64,000 nucleotides of DNA. It comes from an uncultured Tateyamaria sp. (lineage in GTDB: Bacteria > Pseudomonadota > Alphaproteobacteria > Rhodobacterales > Rhodobacteraceae). The notes under the pieces were generated by a model, which was not told where the DNA came from, searched no databases, and saw only the letters and a program-made list of their open reading frames with translations. Shown one piece after another: positions 26,030-35,914 of this stretch; the first letter of the stretch is position 1, and every line of letters begins with the position of its first letter. Where the stretch lies: assembly GCF_947503705.1 (NCBI RefSeq), contig NZ_CANNES010000001.1:1060501-1124500 (forward strand), written 5' to 3'. The translations under genes were made by a program, and so were the position numbers.

Positions 26030-27148
26030 TCAGAGTTCGATTCGTGCCCCGTTTTGTCGGGATGAACGTTGGCACGCGTCAATAAACTTCATTCCGGCAA
26101 GGCCGTCGGCGATACCGAGCAGGGCGTCGGTGTCGCGGGGCGCACCGGAGATGGCAGCCGCCGCCTCGCGGTAGAGGGTCGCGAAGGCCTCAAGGTAGCC
26201 TTCGGGATGGCCTGCGGGGATGCGGGTGACGGCGTTGGCGGCAGGGTGGCTGGCGCTGCTGCCGCGTGTGATGAGTTGGGGTGGTTGACCCAGCTTGGTG
26301 AACCAGAGCTGGTTGGGATGCTCTTGGGCCCAGCGTAGGCCGCCTGCGCTGCCGTAAATGGCCAAGGTCAGGCTGTTTTCATGGCCCACGGCGACCTGAC
26401 TGGCCCAGATGTGACCGTGAATGCCGCCCGGAAAGTCGACCGTGACGCGGGCATCGTCGTCGACCGCGCGGCCCGGCACGTGGGTCGTGAGCGTGGCGCT
26501 GAGCGCCTGACCCGTCAGACCGGTCGTAAAGCAGGCGAGGTTATAGGCGTGGGTGCCGATGTCGCCGATGGCGCCGCCGCCCGCCTGGGCGGGGTCGGTG
26601 CGCCAGGCGGCTTGTTTGTTGTCCGCATCAGCGGGCGCGGCGAGCCAATCCTGGAGGTATTGCGCCTCGACCATCCGCAAATCGCCCAGCATGCCCTCGG
26701 CGATCATCTGCCGGGCCTGCCGGATCATCGGATAGCCGGTGTAGTTGTGGGTCAGGAAAAACTGCGCGTCGGATGCAGTTGCGACCTTTGCAAGGCTTTG
26801 AGCCTGCGCCAGCGTGGCTGTCATGGGCTTGTCGCAGATGACGTGTATGCCTTGGGCCAGAAACGCCTCGGCGATGGGGCCGTGCAGGTGGTTCGGGGTC
26901 ACTATGGCTACGGCGACGATGCCGTCAGCCCGCGCGGCTTCGGCCACAGCCATGTCGGCGTAATCGGCATAGGAGCGGTCGGGCGCGACGCCGAGTTCGG
27001 CGGCAGAGGCGTGAGCGCGTGCGGGATCGGACGCAAAGGCGCCCGCGACCAGATCGAAGCACCCGTCGAGCCGGGCCGCGATGCGGTGGACCGCACCGAT
27101 AAAGGCCCCCTGGCCGCCGCCGACCATCCCGAGTTTCAGTGGTGCCAT
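26030..27148 (-). CDS. Gfo/Idh/MocA family oxidoreductase (1)
   Basis: A 372-residue NAD(P)-dependent sugar dehydrogenase-like protein. The N-terminal Rossmann fold starts MVGGGQGAFIGAVHR. The catalytic Lys lies in the CDKPM motif (EKP in most relatives), and the substrate domain has GGGAIGDIGTHAYNL. Members oxidise or reduce the C-2 or C-3 hydroxyls of inositols, glucosides and amino sugars. It is the last of eight reverse-strand genes and starts one base after the stop of an isomerase-like gene. The pairing suggests consecutive steps on one keto-sugar. Confidence 0.85.
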   Translation of the reverse strand: MAPLKLGMVGGGQGAFIGAVHRIAARLDGCFDLVAGAFASDPARAHASAAELGVAPDRSYADYADMAVAEAARADGIVAVAIVTPNHLHGPIAEAFLAQGIHVICDKPMTATLAQAQSLAKVATASDAQFFLTHNYTGYPMIRQARQMIAEGMLGDLRMVEAQYLQDWLAAPADADNKQAAWRTDPAQAGGGAIGDIGTHAYNLACFTTGLTGQALSATLTTHVPGRAVDDDARVTVDFPGGIHGHIWASQVAVGHENSLTLAIYGSAGGLRWAQEHPNQLWFTKLGQPPQLITRGSSASHPAANAVTRIPAGHPEGYLEAFATLYREAAAAISGAPRDTDALLGIADGLAGMKFIDACQRSSRQNGARIEL

Positions 27149-27149
27149 G

Positions 27150-28205
27150 TCAAAATCCCATCATTTTGCGCAATGCGGCCACATCTGTGCTGCCGCCCGC
27201 AAAATCGTCAAAGGCTTTTTCCGTGGGCCGAATGATGTGATCGGCGATAAATGGCGCCCCTTCGGCAGCCCCCTGTTCGGGGTGTTTGAGGCAGCATTCC
27301 CATTCCAGCACAGCCCAGCCGTCAAAACCATATTGCGTCAGTTTGGAGAAAATCCCTTTGAAATCAACCTGTCCGTCGCCCAAGGACCGGAAGCGGCCCG
27401 CACGTTCGGTCCAATCGGCATAACCGGAATACACGCCCTGACGGCCGGTTGGATTGAACTCCGCATCCTTGACGTGAAAGGCGCTGATCCGGTCGTGATA
27501 GATGTCGATAAAGGCGAGGTAATCGAGTTGTTGCAGCAGGAAATGCGAGGGGTCGTAGGTGATTTTGCAGCGCGCATGGTTGTCGATTGCGCTTAGGAAC
27601 CTTTCGAATGTAGTGCCATCGAACACGTCCTCGCCGGGATGGATTTCAAAGCCCATGTCGACGCCGTTTTCGTCATAAACGTCCAAAATGGGTTTCCAAC
27701 GGCGCGCGAGTTCGGTGAACGCCTCGTCAATCAGCCCCGGGGGGCGTTGCGGCCAAGGATAGAGGTAGGGGAAGGCAAGTGAGCCGGTGAAGCCCACGGC
27801 CCCGGCGAGCCCGAGATGTTTGGAGGCATGGGCGACCTTGGTGACCTGATCGACGGCCCAGGCCTGCCGTGCGTTCGGGTTTCCGTGTACTTCGGCGGGC
27901 GCAAAGGCGTCGAAATTGCTGTCATAGGCGGGGTTTACGGCGACAAGCTGCCCTTGGAGGTGGCAGGACAATTCGGTGATGGCGAGCCCGTGTGCGGCAC
28001 AGATGCCCGCAACCTCGTCGCAATAGTCCTTGCTGTTGGCCGCTGTATCCAGGTCGAATACCCGCGCGTCCCAGGTGGGGATTTGCACGCCTTTGTACCC
28101 CAGCCCAGCCGCCCATTCGGCGATCGCAGGCAGGCTGTTGAAGGGGGCCGTGTCGTCGAGAAACTGTGCCAGGAAGATCCCTGGCCCTTTGATGGCGTTG
28201 GCCAT
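27150..28205 (-). CDS. Sugar phosphate isomerase/epimerase-like TIM barrel (1)
   Basis: A 351-residue xylose-isomerase-like TIM-barrel protein (AP endonuclease 2 family). Probable metal ligands are visible in MGFEIHPGED, ITYDPSHFLLQQ, FHVKDAEF and VLEWECC. The ATG at 28205 is chosen because GGAGG lies 6 bases upstream; the in-frame start at 28220 lacks this. At 351 residues it is longer than the usual 270-300. Possible chemistry includes epimerisation, isomerisation, or beta-elimination of a 3-keto-glycoside made by the neighbouring dehydrogenases. The substrate is unknown. Confidence 0.82.
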   Translation of the reverse strand: MANAIKGPGIFLAQFLDDTAPFNSLPAIAEWAAGLGYKGVQIPTWDARVFDLDTAANSKDYCDEVAGICAAHGLAITELSCHLQGQLVAVNPAYDSNFDAFAPAEVHGNPNARQAWAVDQVTKVAHASKHLGLAGAVGFTGSLAFPYLYPWPQRPPGLIDEAFTELARRWKPILDVYDENGVDMGFEIHPGEDVFDGTTFERFLSAIDNHARCKITYDPSHFLLQQLDYLAFIDIYHDRISAFHVKDAEFNPTGRQGVYSGYADWTERAGRFRSLGDGQVDFKGIFSKLTQYGFDGWAVLEWECCLKHPEQGAAEGAPFIADHIIRPTEKAFDDFAGGSTDVAALRKMMGF

Positions 28206-28227
28206 TCTATCCTCCGTCATTTTGTCG

Positions 28228-29349
28228 TCAGGCCAGCAGGGCGGCGGCCTGTTCGGGGCTTAGCGTTTCGGGCCGGTCGCAGGTTGTCGTCATGGTCATG
28301 ACCTGGCCTGTGTCACCCGCGGTCAGGATCGCTGTCATTACCTCGACCACGTGCGTGGCAAAGGCGCTGTTGCATCGATGCGGTGTGTCTGCGGCGATGG
28401 CAAGGGCCATGTCGGCCAGCCCTGCGCCCCGGTAATTGGCCCGGTTGTCGTCAGTGTTCGGCGTGCCGAAGGGGTGATCCCAGCTTTGCGCTGTTGCGGG
28501 GCCGTTCCGGTCTGTCACTGTGAGGTCGCCGCCGAAGAAGTTGGGGTCGGGCACGTTCAGGGTGCCAGTGCTGCCGTAAAGCTCCATCGTGGGATGGCTG
28601 TTGGCCCAGACGTCCCAACTGCTCAGCAGTGTGATGATTGCGCCGCTGGCGAAGGACAGCACTGCGTGGATAGTGGTGGGCGTTTTGACCGGGATCACCT
28701 CGCCCTTGCGCGGCCCGTTGCCGATGGTGCGGGTGTCTTGGGCGGCGCCTGTAAAGCTGGTGACCTTGTGCACTGGTCCCAACATCTGGACCAGGTTGCA
28801 GATGTAGTAAGGGCCCAGATCGAGGATGGGCCCGCCGCCGGGCAGGAAGAAGAAATCGGGGTTGGGGTGCCAATCCTCCATCCCCGGTGACATGACCACC
28901 GCCGTGCCCGATGTGACCGTGCCGATGGTGCCATCGTCGATCAGTTTGCGTGCCAGTTGGTGCGCGCCGCCCATGAACGTGTCGGGGGCAGAGCCGATCC
29001 GCACGCCATTCACCTGTGCGATGCCCTCAAGCTCTTGGGCCTCGGCGAGGCTGAGCACGAAGGGTTTTTCCGAGTAGACGTGTTTGCCTGCCTGGAGGAT
29101 GGATCGCGACACTTCGACATGGGCAGCCGGGATCGTGAGGTTGATGATCAGGTCGATGTCGTCGGCGGCCAGCAGGGCCTCGACCGTGTCGGCCCGCACG
29201 TTGAATTCGGCCGCCCGGGCCCGTGCATTGTCCATGTTGATGTCGGCCACGGCGCGGATGTCGTAGCCTTTGAACATGTCCGCCAGTTGCAGATAGGCGG
29301 TCGAGATGTTGCCGCATCCGATGATGCCGACGCCCATGGACTTAGTCAT
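28228..29349 (-). CDS. Gfo/Idh/MocA family oxidoreductase (2)
   Basis: A 373-residue second dehydrogenase of the same fold. It has the Rossmann motif GIIGCGNIS, catalytic YSEKPF, and the substrate region GGGPILDLGPYYICNL. The ATG at 29349 overlaps the end of the upstream isomerase-like gene by 8 bases. A long in-frame extension to 29622 reads as low-complexity shadow sequence and is excluded. It is only distantly similar to the first Gfo/Idh gene, so they probably do different steps rather than being a recent duplication. Confidence 0.87.
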   Translation of the reverse strand: MTKSMGVGIIGCGNISTAYLQLADMFKGYDIRAVADINMDNARARAAEFNVRADTVEALLAADDIDLIINLTIPAAHVEVSRSILQAGKHVYSEKPFVLSLAEAQELEGIAQVNGVRIGSAPDTFMGGAHQLARKLIDDGTIGTVTSGTAVVMSPGMEDWHPNPDFFFLPGGGPILDLGPYYICNLVQMLGPVHKVTSFTGAAQDTRTIGNGPRKGEVIPVKTPTTIHAVLSFASGAIITLLSSWDVWANSHPTMELYGSTGTLNVPDPNFFGGDLTVTDRNGPATAQSWDHPFGTPNTDDNRANYRGAGLADMALAIAADTPHRCNSAFATHVVEVMTAILTAGDTGQVMTMTTTCDRPETLSPEQAAALLA

Positions 29350-30106
29350 GTGTCTTCTCCCACAGGGTTTTGAAGGCGGCGGCGGAGCGTTTTGCGTAGC
29401 CCTTGGGATCGCTGGGTTTGTCGTGTTCCAGCGCGTAGATGAGGTTTGGTGACTGGTTGCGGCAGGCTTGCAGGAGGGCCGCCCAATCCATGGTGCCAGA
29501 GCCGAGGTCGGACCAGCCGTCCTCGTCCTCGTTGGTGCCTTCGGCTGCGATGTCCTTGACGTGGATGGAGGTGAGCCTGTCGCCGTATTTGGCGATGTAG
29601 TCCAGTGGGTCGCGGCCACCACGTACGATCCAGGCGAGGTCTGCCTCCCATGTGATGTCGGGGGCCTCGGTCAGCAGGATGTCCATGGGGATGCCGCCGT
29701 CGGGAAGGGCCACGAATTCAAAGTCGTGGTTGTGCCAGCCGAAGTGCAGCCCGTGATCGGCGTAGCGCTTGCCCGCCTTGGCCAGCCGTGCGGCGAGATC
29801 GGCGTAGCCTGCGGAGGTATCGGGGCGTTGGGACGCGTCGAGATAGGGGGCAAAGACGTGTTGCATACCGAGCGTCTTGGCCAGGTTCAGCGTTGTGTCG
29901 AAGTCGTTTTCGATGTCGTCGAGGCCCATGTGCCCTGAGGGCATCGTGATCCCGTTTGCGTCCATGGCCGCGCGATATGCCTCGGCGTCGCCGTAGACAC
30001 CGCCGTAGCCTTCGACCTGGGTGATCCCCATGGCGGGCAGTTCGGCCAAAAGGCCGATCTGATCGGCGCAGTCGCGCATGGAATAAAGTTGAAGTCCAAC
30101 AGTCAT
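29342..30106 (-). CDS. Sugar phosphate isomerase/epimerase-like TIM barrel (2)
   Basis: A 254-residue TIM-barrel protein starting MTVGLQLYSMRD, typical of IolE/IolI-like enzymes. Likely metal ligands are in FGWHNHDFEF, WEADLAWI, SIHVKDIAAEG and YALEHDKP. It is shorter than the partner at 27150-28205 and belongs to a different branch. It follows the ABC ATPase gene by 15 bases. Together with the two dehydrogenases it forms the catabolic half of the operon. Confidence 0.85.
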   Translation of the reverse strand: MTVGLQLYSMRDCADQIGLLAELPAMGITQVEGYGGVYGDAEAYRAAMDANGITMPSGHMGLDDIENDFDTTLNLAKTLGMQHVFAPYLDASQRPDTSAGYADLAARLAKAGKRYADHGLHFGWHNHDFEFVALPDGGIPMDILLTEAPDITWEADLAWIVRGGRDPLDYIAKYGDRLTSIHVKDIAAEGTNEDEDGWSDLGSGTMDWAALLQACRNQSPNLIYALEHDKPSDPKGYAKRSAAAFKTLWEKTHD

Positions 30107-30121
30107 GATCTTGTGTCCTGT

Positions 30122-31201
<1,080 letters not shown>

Positions 31202-31206
31202 GTGGA

Positions 31207-32097
31207 TCAGCCTTTGACTGCGCCTGCGGCGATGCCGCGGACAAAGAGTTTGCCAGAGGCAAAGTAGATGACGAGAGGGACCAGACCGGTAAGCAGGGTC
31301 GCGGCCATGTTGACGTTGTATTCCTTGATCCCCTGCACCGAGTTCACGATGTTATTGAGCTGCACCGTCATCGGGTAGGTTTCGGGTTTGGTATAGATCA
31401 CCCCAAAGAGGAAATCGTTCCAGATGCCCGTGACTTGCAGAATGATTGCCACCACAAAGATGGGCAGCGCCATCGGCAACATGATCTGGAAATAGATGCC
31501 CCAGAACCGGGCCCCGTCGACGCGGGCGGCTTTGAACAACTCTTCGGGGATTGAGGCGAAATAGTTGCGGAAAAGCAGCGTCAGGATTGGCATTCCAAAG
31601 ACCGTGTGCACCAGCACCAGCCCCCAGAGGCTGCCCATCAGCCCAATCTCGCGCAGCAGGATCACGATGGGGTAGAGCATGGTCTGGTATGGGATGAAGG
31701 CCCCGATGATCAGGATGGTAAAGAAGGTTTCGGACCCTTTGAACTTCCAATGGGACAACGCGTAGCCGTTCACTGACGCCACCCCGATCGACAGGATCAC
31801 CGAGGGGATCAGGATTTGCACCGAGTTCCAGAAGCCCCGGCTGAGCCCGTCGCAATTGATCCCTGTGCAGGCCTCTGACCACGCTTTGGTCCAGGCCGCT
31901 GTGGTGATTTCGAGCGGCGGCGAAAAGACGTTGCCAAGCCGGATTTCCGGCATCCCCTTGAGTGAGGTCACGACCATCACATAGAGCGGCAGCAGGTAGT
32001 ACATGCTGACCACCATGAGCGTGCCATAGAGCATGATGTTACGGGCCGAGAGGGCGCGGCGCGGTTTTGGCCCGCTTGGGTCGACTGTGTTAACCAC
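31207..32097 (-). CDS. Sugar ABC transporter permease (MalG type)
   Basis: A 296-residue inner-membrane permease with six helices. The EAA loop reads EELFKAARVDGARFWGIYFQ (around residues 185-205). The N-terminus has the short cytosolic arm typical of MalG-type subunits. It overlaps the partner permease gene by 8 bases, consistent with stoichiometric translation. Confidence 0.9.
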   Translation of the reverse strand: MVNTVDPSGPKPRRALSARNIMLYGTLMVVSMYYLLPLYVMVVTSLKGMPEIRLGNVFSPPLEITTAAWTKAWSEACTGINCDGLSRGFWNSVQILIPSVILSIGVASVNGYALSHWKFKGSETFFTILIIGAFIPYQTMLYPIVILLREIGLMGSLWGLVLVHTVFGMPILTLLFRNYFASIPEELFKAARVDGARFWGIYFQIMLPMALPIFVVAIILQVTGIWNDFLFGVIYTKPETYPMTVQLNNIVNSVQGIKEYNVNMAATLLTGLVPLVIYFASGKLFVRGIAAGAVKG

Positions 32098-32992
32098 GTT
32101 TGCGTCCTCCGAATTCGAGATAGGCCCAGGGGACCAGGATGACGATCACGCTGACCAGCATCATCGTTGAGGCGGCAAAGCCCTGTCCCAGATTCTGGGC
32201 GCGGAACATGTATTCGATCACGTATTTTGCGGGCACTTCGGAACTGATCCCCGGCCCGCCATTGGTTTGGGCCACGACCAGGTCGTAGATTTTGATGATG
32301 CCGGAGGCGATCAGCACGAGGGCCGTGATGAAGACGGGTCGCATCATGGGGATGATGATCCGCACATAGGTTTTGACCGTACCGATTCCGTCGACGCGGG
32401 CGGCTTTCCAGATGTCTTCGTCGATACCGCGCAGGCCCGCGAGCATGATGCACATGATCAGCCCGGAGCCCTGCCAGATGCCCGCAATCAGGATGCCGAA
32501 AATCACGATTTCCGAGTTGTTGAGCGGGTCGAACGCAAAGCTTTCCCAGCCCATGCCGCGCACGACGCCTTGCACGCCGAAATCGGGGTTGAGGATCCAT
32601 TGCCAGGCGAGCCCCGTCACCACGAAAGACAGCGCGAACGGGTATAGGAAGATGGTTCTGAACGCCCCTTCGAACCGGATTTTGCGATCCAGCAGCGCGG
32701 CAAGTGTAAAGCCGATCAGCAGCGTCAGGATCAGGCTGCAGATGCCGTAGATGGCCAGATTTTCGATGGAGATCAGCCAGCGCCGAGTCGACCAGAGCCG
32801 CTCGTATTGGTCAAAGCCCACGAAATTGAGCTTGGGCAGGAGCCGCGAGGAGGTGAACGAGTGCACCACCGTCCAGGCCGTGCCGCCCACAAACACCACC
32901 AGAGCCGTAAGGATCATCGGGATCGAGGCGATCTTGGCGCTGAGATTGCGCAAGAGTTGTACGGGCCGTTTGGCCGTGGATTGGGAGGTCAT
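32090..32992 (-). CDS. Sugar ABC transporter permease (MalF type)
   Basis: A 300-residue permease with six helices. The EAA loop reads EDIWKAARVDGIGTVKTYVR (around 205-225). An exported loop follows the first helix (SSRLLPKLNFVGFDQYERLW), as in UgpA/ThuF-like subunits. It pairs with the downstream MalG-type protein. The gap of 67 bases to the binding-protein gene holds a GC-rich hairpin. Confidence 0.9.
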   Translation of the reverse strand: MTSQSTAKRPVQLLRNLSAKIASIPMILTALVVFVGGTAWTVVHSFTSSRLLPKLNFVGFDQYERLWSTRRWLISIENLAIYGICSLILTLLIGFTLAALLDRKIRFEGAFRTIFLYPFALSFVVTGLAWQWILNPDFGVQGVVRGMGWESFAFDPLNNSEIVIFGILIAGIWQGSGLIMCIMLAGLRGIDEDIWKAARVDGIGTVKTYVRIIIPMMRPVFITALVLIASGIIKIYDLVVAQTNGGPGISSEVPAKYVIEYMFRAQNLGQGFAASTMMLVSVIVILVPWAYLEFGGRKRG

Positions 32993-33014
32993 TGCACTGT
33001 CCGGAATTTGGGTA

Positions 33015-33041
33015 TGAGGCGCGCTGGGACCACGCGCCTCA
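33015..33041 (-). terminator. Intercistronic hairpin after the sugar-binding protein gene
   Basis: TGAGGCGCG and CGCGCCTCA form a perfect 9-base stem with a 9-base loop in the gap between the binding-protein gene and its permease. There is no T run. Such stems commonly stabilise the highly expressed binding-protein transcript or attenuate read-through. Confidence 0.6.
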
Positions 33042-33059
33042 AGGGGTCACGACGCCGGT

Positions 33060-34304
33060 TTAGTCAGCGCGCGAGATGATCGAGACATAGGCCGCCTGCG
33101 CGTCCGCTGCCGACATGTCGGAGGACCAGAACTCGGCCATCAGATCTTCGACCTGGGTTTGGGTGTCCGCGCTCAGGTTCATGTCGCCAGAGGGCAGGAT
33201 GCCGTTGCCGGAGGCCAGGATTTCGAGGCCCTTTTGCATGCAGGCGTTGGCGGATGACAGGTCAATGTCGCCGCGTACGGGCAGGGACCCTTTGGCCAGA
33301 TTGAAGTCGACCTGTACTTCGGGCGAGACGAGCATGGCGGCCATCTCAAGTTGGGCCGCCCGGGTGGCGTCGTCGTCGATCACGGGGAAGTAGAAGGCGT
33401 CGCCCCCGGTATCCAGCACGGCATTCAGCCCAAGCCCCGGCAGGCAGGAATAGTCGGTGCCCGCCACTTCGCCTGCAACCTGGAATTCGCCTTGGGCCCA
33501 GTCGCCCATGATCTGCGCGCCTGCGGTATCGGTGATCACCATGTTGGTTGCCAGGTTCCAGTCCTGGACGTTGGAATCGGCGGCCAGCGCGCGCGCGGCG
33601 GCAACGGCTTCGAACACCGCAGTGTATTCGGGGCCGGTGGCTACATCGATGTTCTTGTCACGATTCACGGCCAGCCAGTTGTCGACACCCGCGATGGCGA
33701 TGGTGATCGTTCCGAAGGCAATGTTTTGCTGCCAACCCTGTTGGCCCATGGCGAGCGGTACGATGCCTGCCTCTTGGAGGGCGGGGGCGGAGGCCACGAA
33801 GTCGTTCCAGTTGGCGGGCACGTCAAGCCCGGCCTTTTCGTAGGCGCCGTGCGACAGCCACATCCATTGGGCGGAGTGGATGTTGAGCGGGGCGCAATAG
33901 ATGCGGCCATCCAGCGTGCACGCCTCCAGCAAGGAAGATGGGTTGATGATCTCGGCCCAGTTGTTGGCCTCGGCCACCTCGGTCAGGTCGAGCAGCAGGC
34001 CCGCCTCGATCAGCTCTTCGGCCTGGCGGCCGTGGTTGAGTTGGGTGGCGGCCATCGGGTCACCGCCAAGGATGCGCGAAATGATGATCGGGCGGGCGGT
34101 GCCGCCGGAACCTGCGATGGCGCCGTCGATCCAGGTGTTGCCTGCAGCTTGCCACGCGTCGGCGAGTTTGCCGACGGCGATTGCCTCGCCCCCGGATGTC
34201 CACCAATGCGTCACTTCAAGTTCTGCGCCATCCGCCAACACGACCGAGGCACTGAGCGCTGTGAGCGCCGTGCCCGCCAGCAGCGATTTCATCATTTTGG
34301 TCAT
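33060..34304 (-). CDS. Sugar ABC transporter substrate-binding protein
   Basis: A 414-residue family 1 extracellular binding protein. The signal peptide is MMKSLLAGTALTALSASVVLA, with cleavage before DGAELEV. The mature start EVTHWWTSGGEAIAVGKLAD and the GSGGTARPIIISRILGGDPM region resemble binding proteins of glucoside-type importers. It is the first gene of the operon and faces the LacI regulator gene, with two operator palindromes between them. The ligand cannot be read directly. Confidence 0.9.
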   Translation of the reverse strand: MTKMMKSLLAGTALTALSASVVLADGAELEVTHWWTSGGEAIAVGKLADAWQAAGNTWIDGAIAGSGGTARPIIISRILGGDPMAATQLNHGRQAEELIEAGLLLDLTEVAEANNWAEIINPSSLLEACTLDGRIYCAPLNIHSAQWMWLSHGAYEKAGLDVPANWNDFVASAPALQEAGIVPLAMGQQGWQQNIAFGTITIAIAGVDNWLAVNRDKNIDVATGPEYTAVFEAVAAARALAADSNVQDWNLATNMVITDTAGAQIMGDWAQGEFQVAGEVAGTDYSCLPGLGLNAVLDTGGDAFYFPVIDDDATRAAQLEMAAMLVSPEVQVDFNLAKGSLPVRGDIDLSSANACMQKGLEILASGNGILPSGDMNLSADTQTQVEDLMAEFWSSDMSAADAQAAYVSIISRAD

Positions 34305-34358
34305 CTCTTCCTCCCAGAAAGAACGTTTTTTGTTCGGGTGTTGCAGAATGCTTTGCTC

Positions 34359-34372
34359 TGCAATCGATTACA
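34359..34372. promoter_or_regulatory. LacI-type operator O1
   Basis: TGCAATCGATTACA differs by one base from the perfect palindrome at 34409-34422. It lies 55 bases upstream of the binding-protein gene start. Confidence 0.8.
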
Positions 34373-34408
34373 TTAGGCAGGGCGGGCGCGGTACTTGTCA
34401 AGAAATAC

Positions 34409-34422
34409 TGTAATCGATTACA
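34409..34422. promoter_or_regulatory. LacI-type operator O2
   Basis: TGTAATCGATTACA is a perfect 14-base palindrome with the central CG expected of LacI-family sites. It lies exactly 50 bases from O1 in the gap between the sugar operon and the regulator gene. DNA looping between the two is possible. Confidence 0.85.
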
Positions 34423-34454
34423 AAACAAAGACAGCGACCGCAGGAGCAAGACCC

Positions 34455-35480
34455 CTGAAAACTTCCACTCTTCAAGATGTTGCACGCGTTGCGGGCGTTT
34501 CGACGGCGACCGTCTCGCGGACGCTGTCGCACCCGGATGTGGTGTCCGAATCAACCCGCAAGCGGGTGTCGGCTGCTGTTCAGAAGACCGGCTATCGCAT
34601 CAACAGGGCGGCGCGGAACCTGCGCACGCAGCGGTCTCATTCGGTGATTGCGCTGCTGCCGGATCTGGCCAACCCGTTCTTTTCCAATATCCTCGAAGGC
34701 ATCTCGCGCACATTGGCGGACAAGGGGTATTCGATGCTGGTGGCCAGCACCCGCCAGGTCCATGACAGCGGGGATCGGTTGATCGATTATCTGGATGATG
34801 CCCGGGCTGACGGGATGATCATTCTGGATGGCCAGCTGGCCCCTGACGTCGTCGCCTCGCTTGAGGGATCGCCCCATTCCAACCGCATCCTGTTTGCTTG
34901 CGAATGGGTGGCGGATGCGCCGTTTCCGTCGGTGCGTTGCGAGAATCGACGGGGCACCGCGGCGGCGATTGATCACCTCGTTGCGCTGGGCCATCGCAAG
35001 ATCGCCCATGTCACCGGACCACAAGGCAATGTGCTGACAACCGCGCGCAAGGACGCCTTTGTCGAGGCGGTGGGTCGGCACGGGTTGGCCTTGCCGCCCG
35101 AGTGGATCATTGATGGGGACTTTTCGTTGCAAGCGGGCTGTGACGCGGCCCGGCAATGGATGGCCATTGTGGATCGCCCCACGGCGGTGTTTTGCGCCTC
35201 GGACCAGATCGCCATGGCCTTTATCGCCGAATTGGCACGGCATGACATACGCGTACCGCAGGACGTGTCGGTGATGGGATTTGACGACATTGACCTGGCC
35301 GAGCAGTTCATTCCGCCCCTGACCACCATCCGCCAGGATCGAATCATCATTGGCGAAACGGCTGCCACCATGTTGTTGGAACGCATCGCTGGGCAAGTCA
35401 CCTCAGAGGCGCGGCAAGAGGCGGTGATCCCGGTATCACTGATTGCCCGCAAGAGCACGGGCGCGCCGCCCGAGGGTTAG
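34455..35480 (+). CDS. LacI-family transcription repressor
   Basis: About 341 residues. The helix-turn-helix TLQDVARVAGVSTATVSRTL begins five residues in, followed by the hinge and a periplasmic-binding-like effector domain. No ATG or GTG lies near this start. A CTG at 34455 has AGGAG 8 bases upstream and gives LKTSTLQDVARVAG, the normal LacI opening. The only other choice is a TTG at 34395 with a weak site, which would put operator O2 inside the gene. It should repress the divergent sugar operon and itself. Confidence 0.85.
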   Translation: MKTSTLQDVARVAGVSTATVSRTLSHPDVVSESTRKRVSAAVQKTGYRINRAARNLRTQRSHSVIALLPDLANPFFSNILEGISRTLADKGYSMLVASTRQVHDSGDRLIDYLDDARADGMIILDGQLAPDVVASLEGSPHSNRILFACEWVADAPFPSVRCENRRGTAAAIDHLVALGHRKIAHVTGPQGNVLTTARKDAFVEAVGRHGLALPPEWIIDGDFSLQAGCDAARQWMAIVDRPTAVFCASDQIAMAFIAELARHDIRVPQDVSVMGFDDIDLAEQFIPPLTTIRQDRIIIGETAATMLLERIAGQVTSEARQEAVIPVSLIARKSTGAPPEG

Positions 35481-35914
35481 GGTTTTCGCGCGGGAACCCG
35501 GCGCAGTTGCATCCCGAATTTCTGGTCGGCGCGAAAGCCGAACTGTTCATAGAACCCCTTGGCCCCGGTGTCCTGACCGGTGAGCAGCATGATCTTGTAG
35601 GCTCCTGCAATCCAGGCCGCGTTGATCGCCGCCTGCATCACGTCGCGCGCGTGGCCTTGCCCCCGGGCGCTGGGCAGGCTGGCCACATTCTCGATCAGCG
35701 CATAGGGTCGCCCGTTTTGCGTGAGATTGGGCAAAATATGCAACGTGGTCATAGCCTTGAGCATATCGCCATCAAAGCTGCCCCAGATGGTTGTGCCGGG
35801 ATGGCTCAGGATCGTTTCGAACGCGTCCGGATCTGTGCTGCTGCCGCCCAGAACCGCATATAGCGGCAGAACCTGCGCATGATCGGCTATGGTGAGTGGC
35901 CGCGTCAGTCCCAT
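35477..35914 (-). CDS. GNAT-family N-acetyltransferase
   Basis: A 145-residue GNAT protein. The acetyl-CoA pyrophosphate loop is in VASLPSARGQGHARDVM, and the C-terminal beta-bulge region is GAKGFYEQFGFRADQKFGMQL. The start at 35914 (MGLTRPLTIAD) is preferred over a longer frame to 36013, whose extension overlaps the desaturase and is not family-like. Its start overlaps the desaturase stop; its end overlaps the convergent lacI gene by 4 bases. The substrate is unknown. Confidence 0.82.
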   Translation of the reverse strand: MGLTRPLTIADHAQVLPLYAVLGGSSTDPDAFETILSHPGTTIWGSFDGDMLKAMTTLHILPNLTQNGRPYALIENVASLPSARGQGHARDVMQAAINAAWIAGAYKIMLLTGQDTGAKGFYEQFGFRADQKFGMQLRRVPARKP

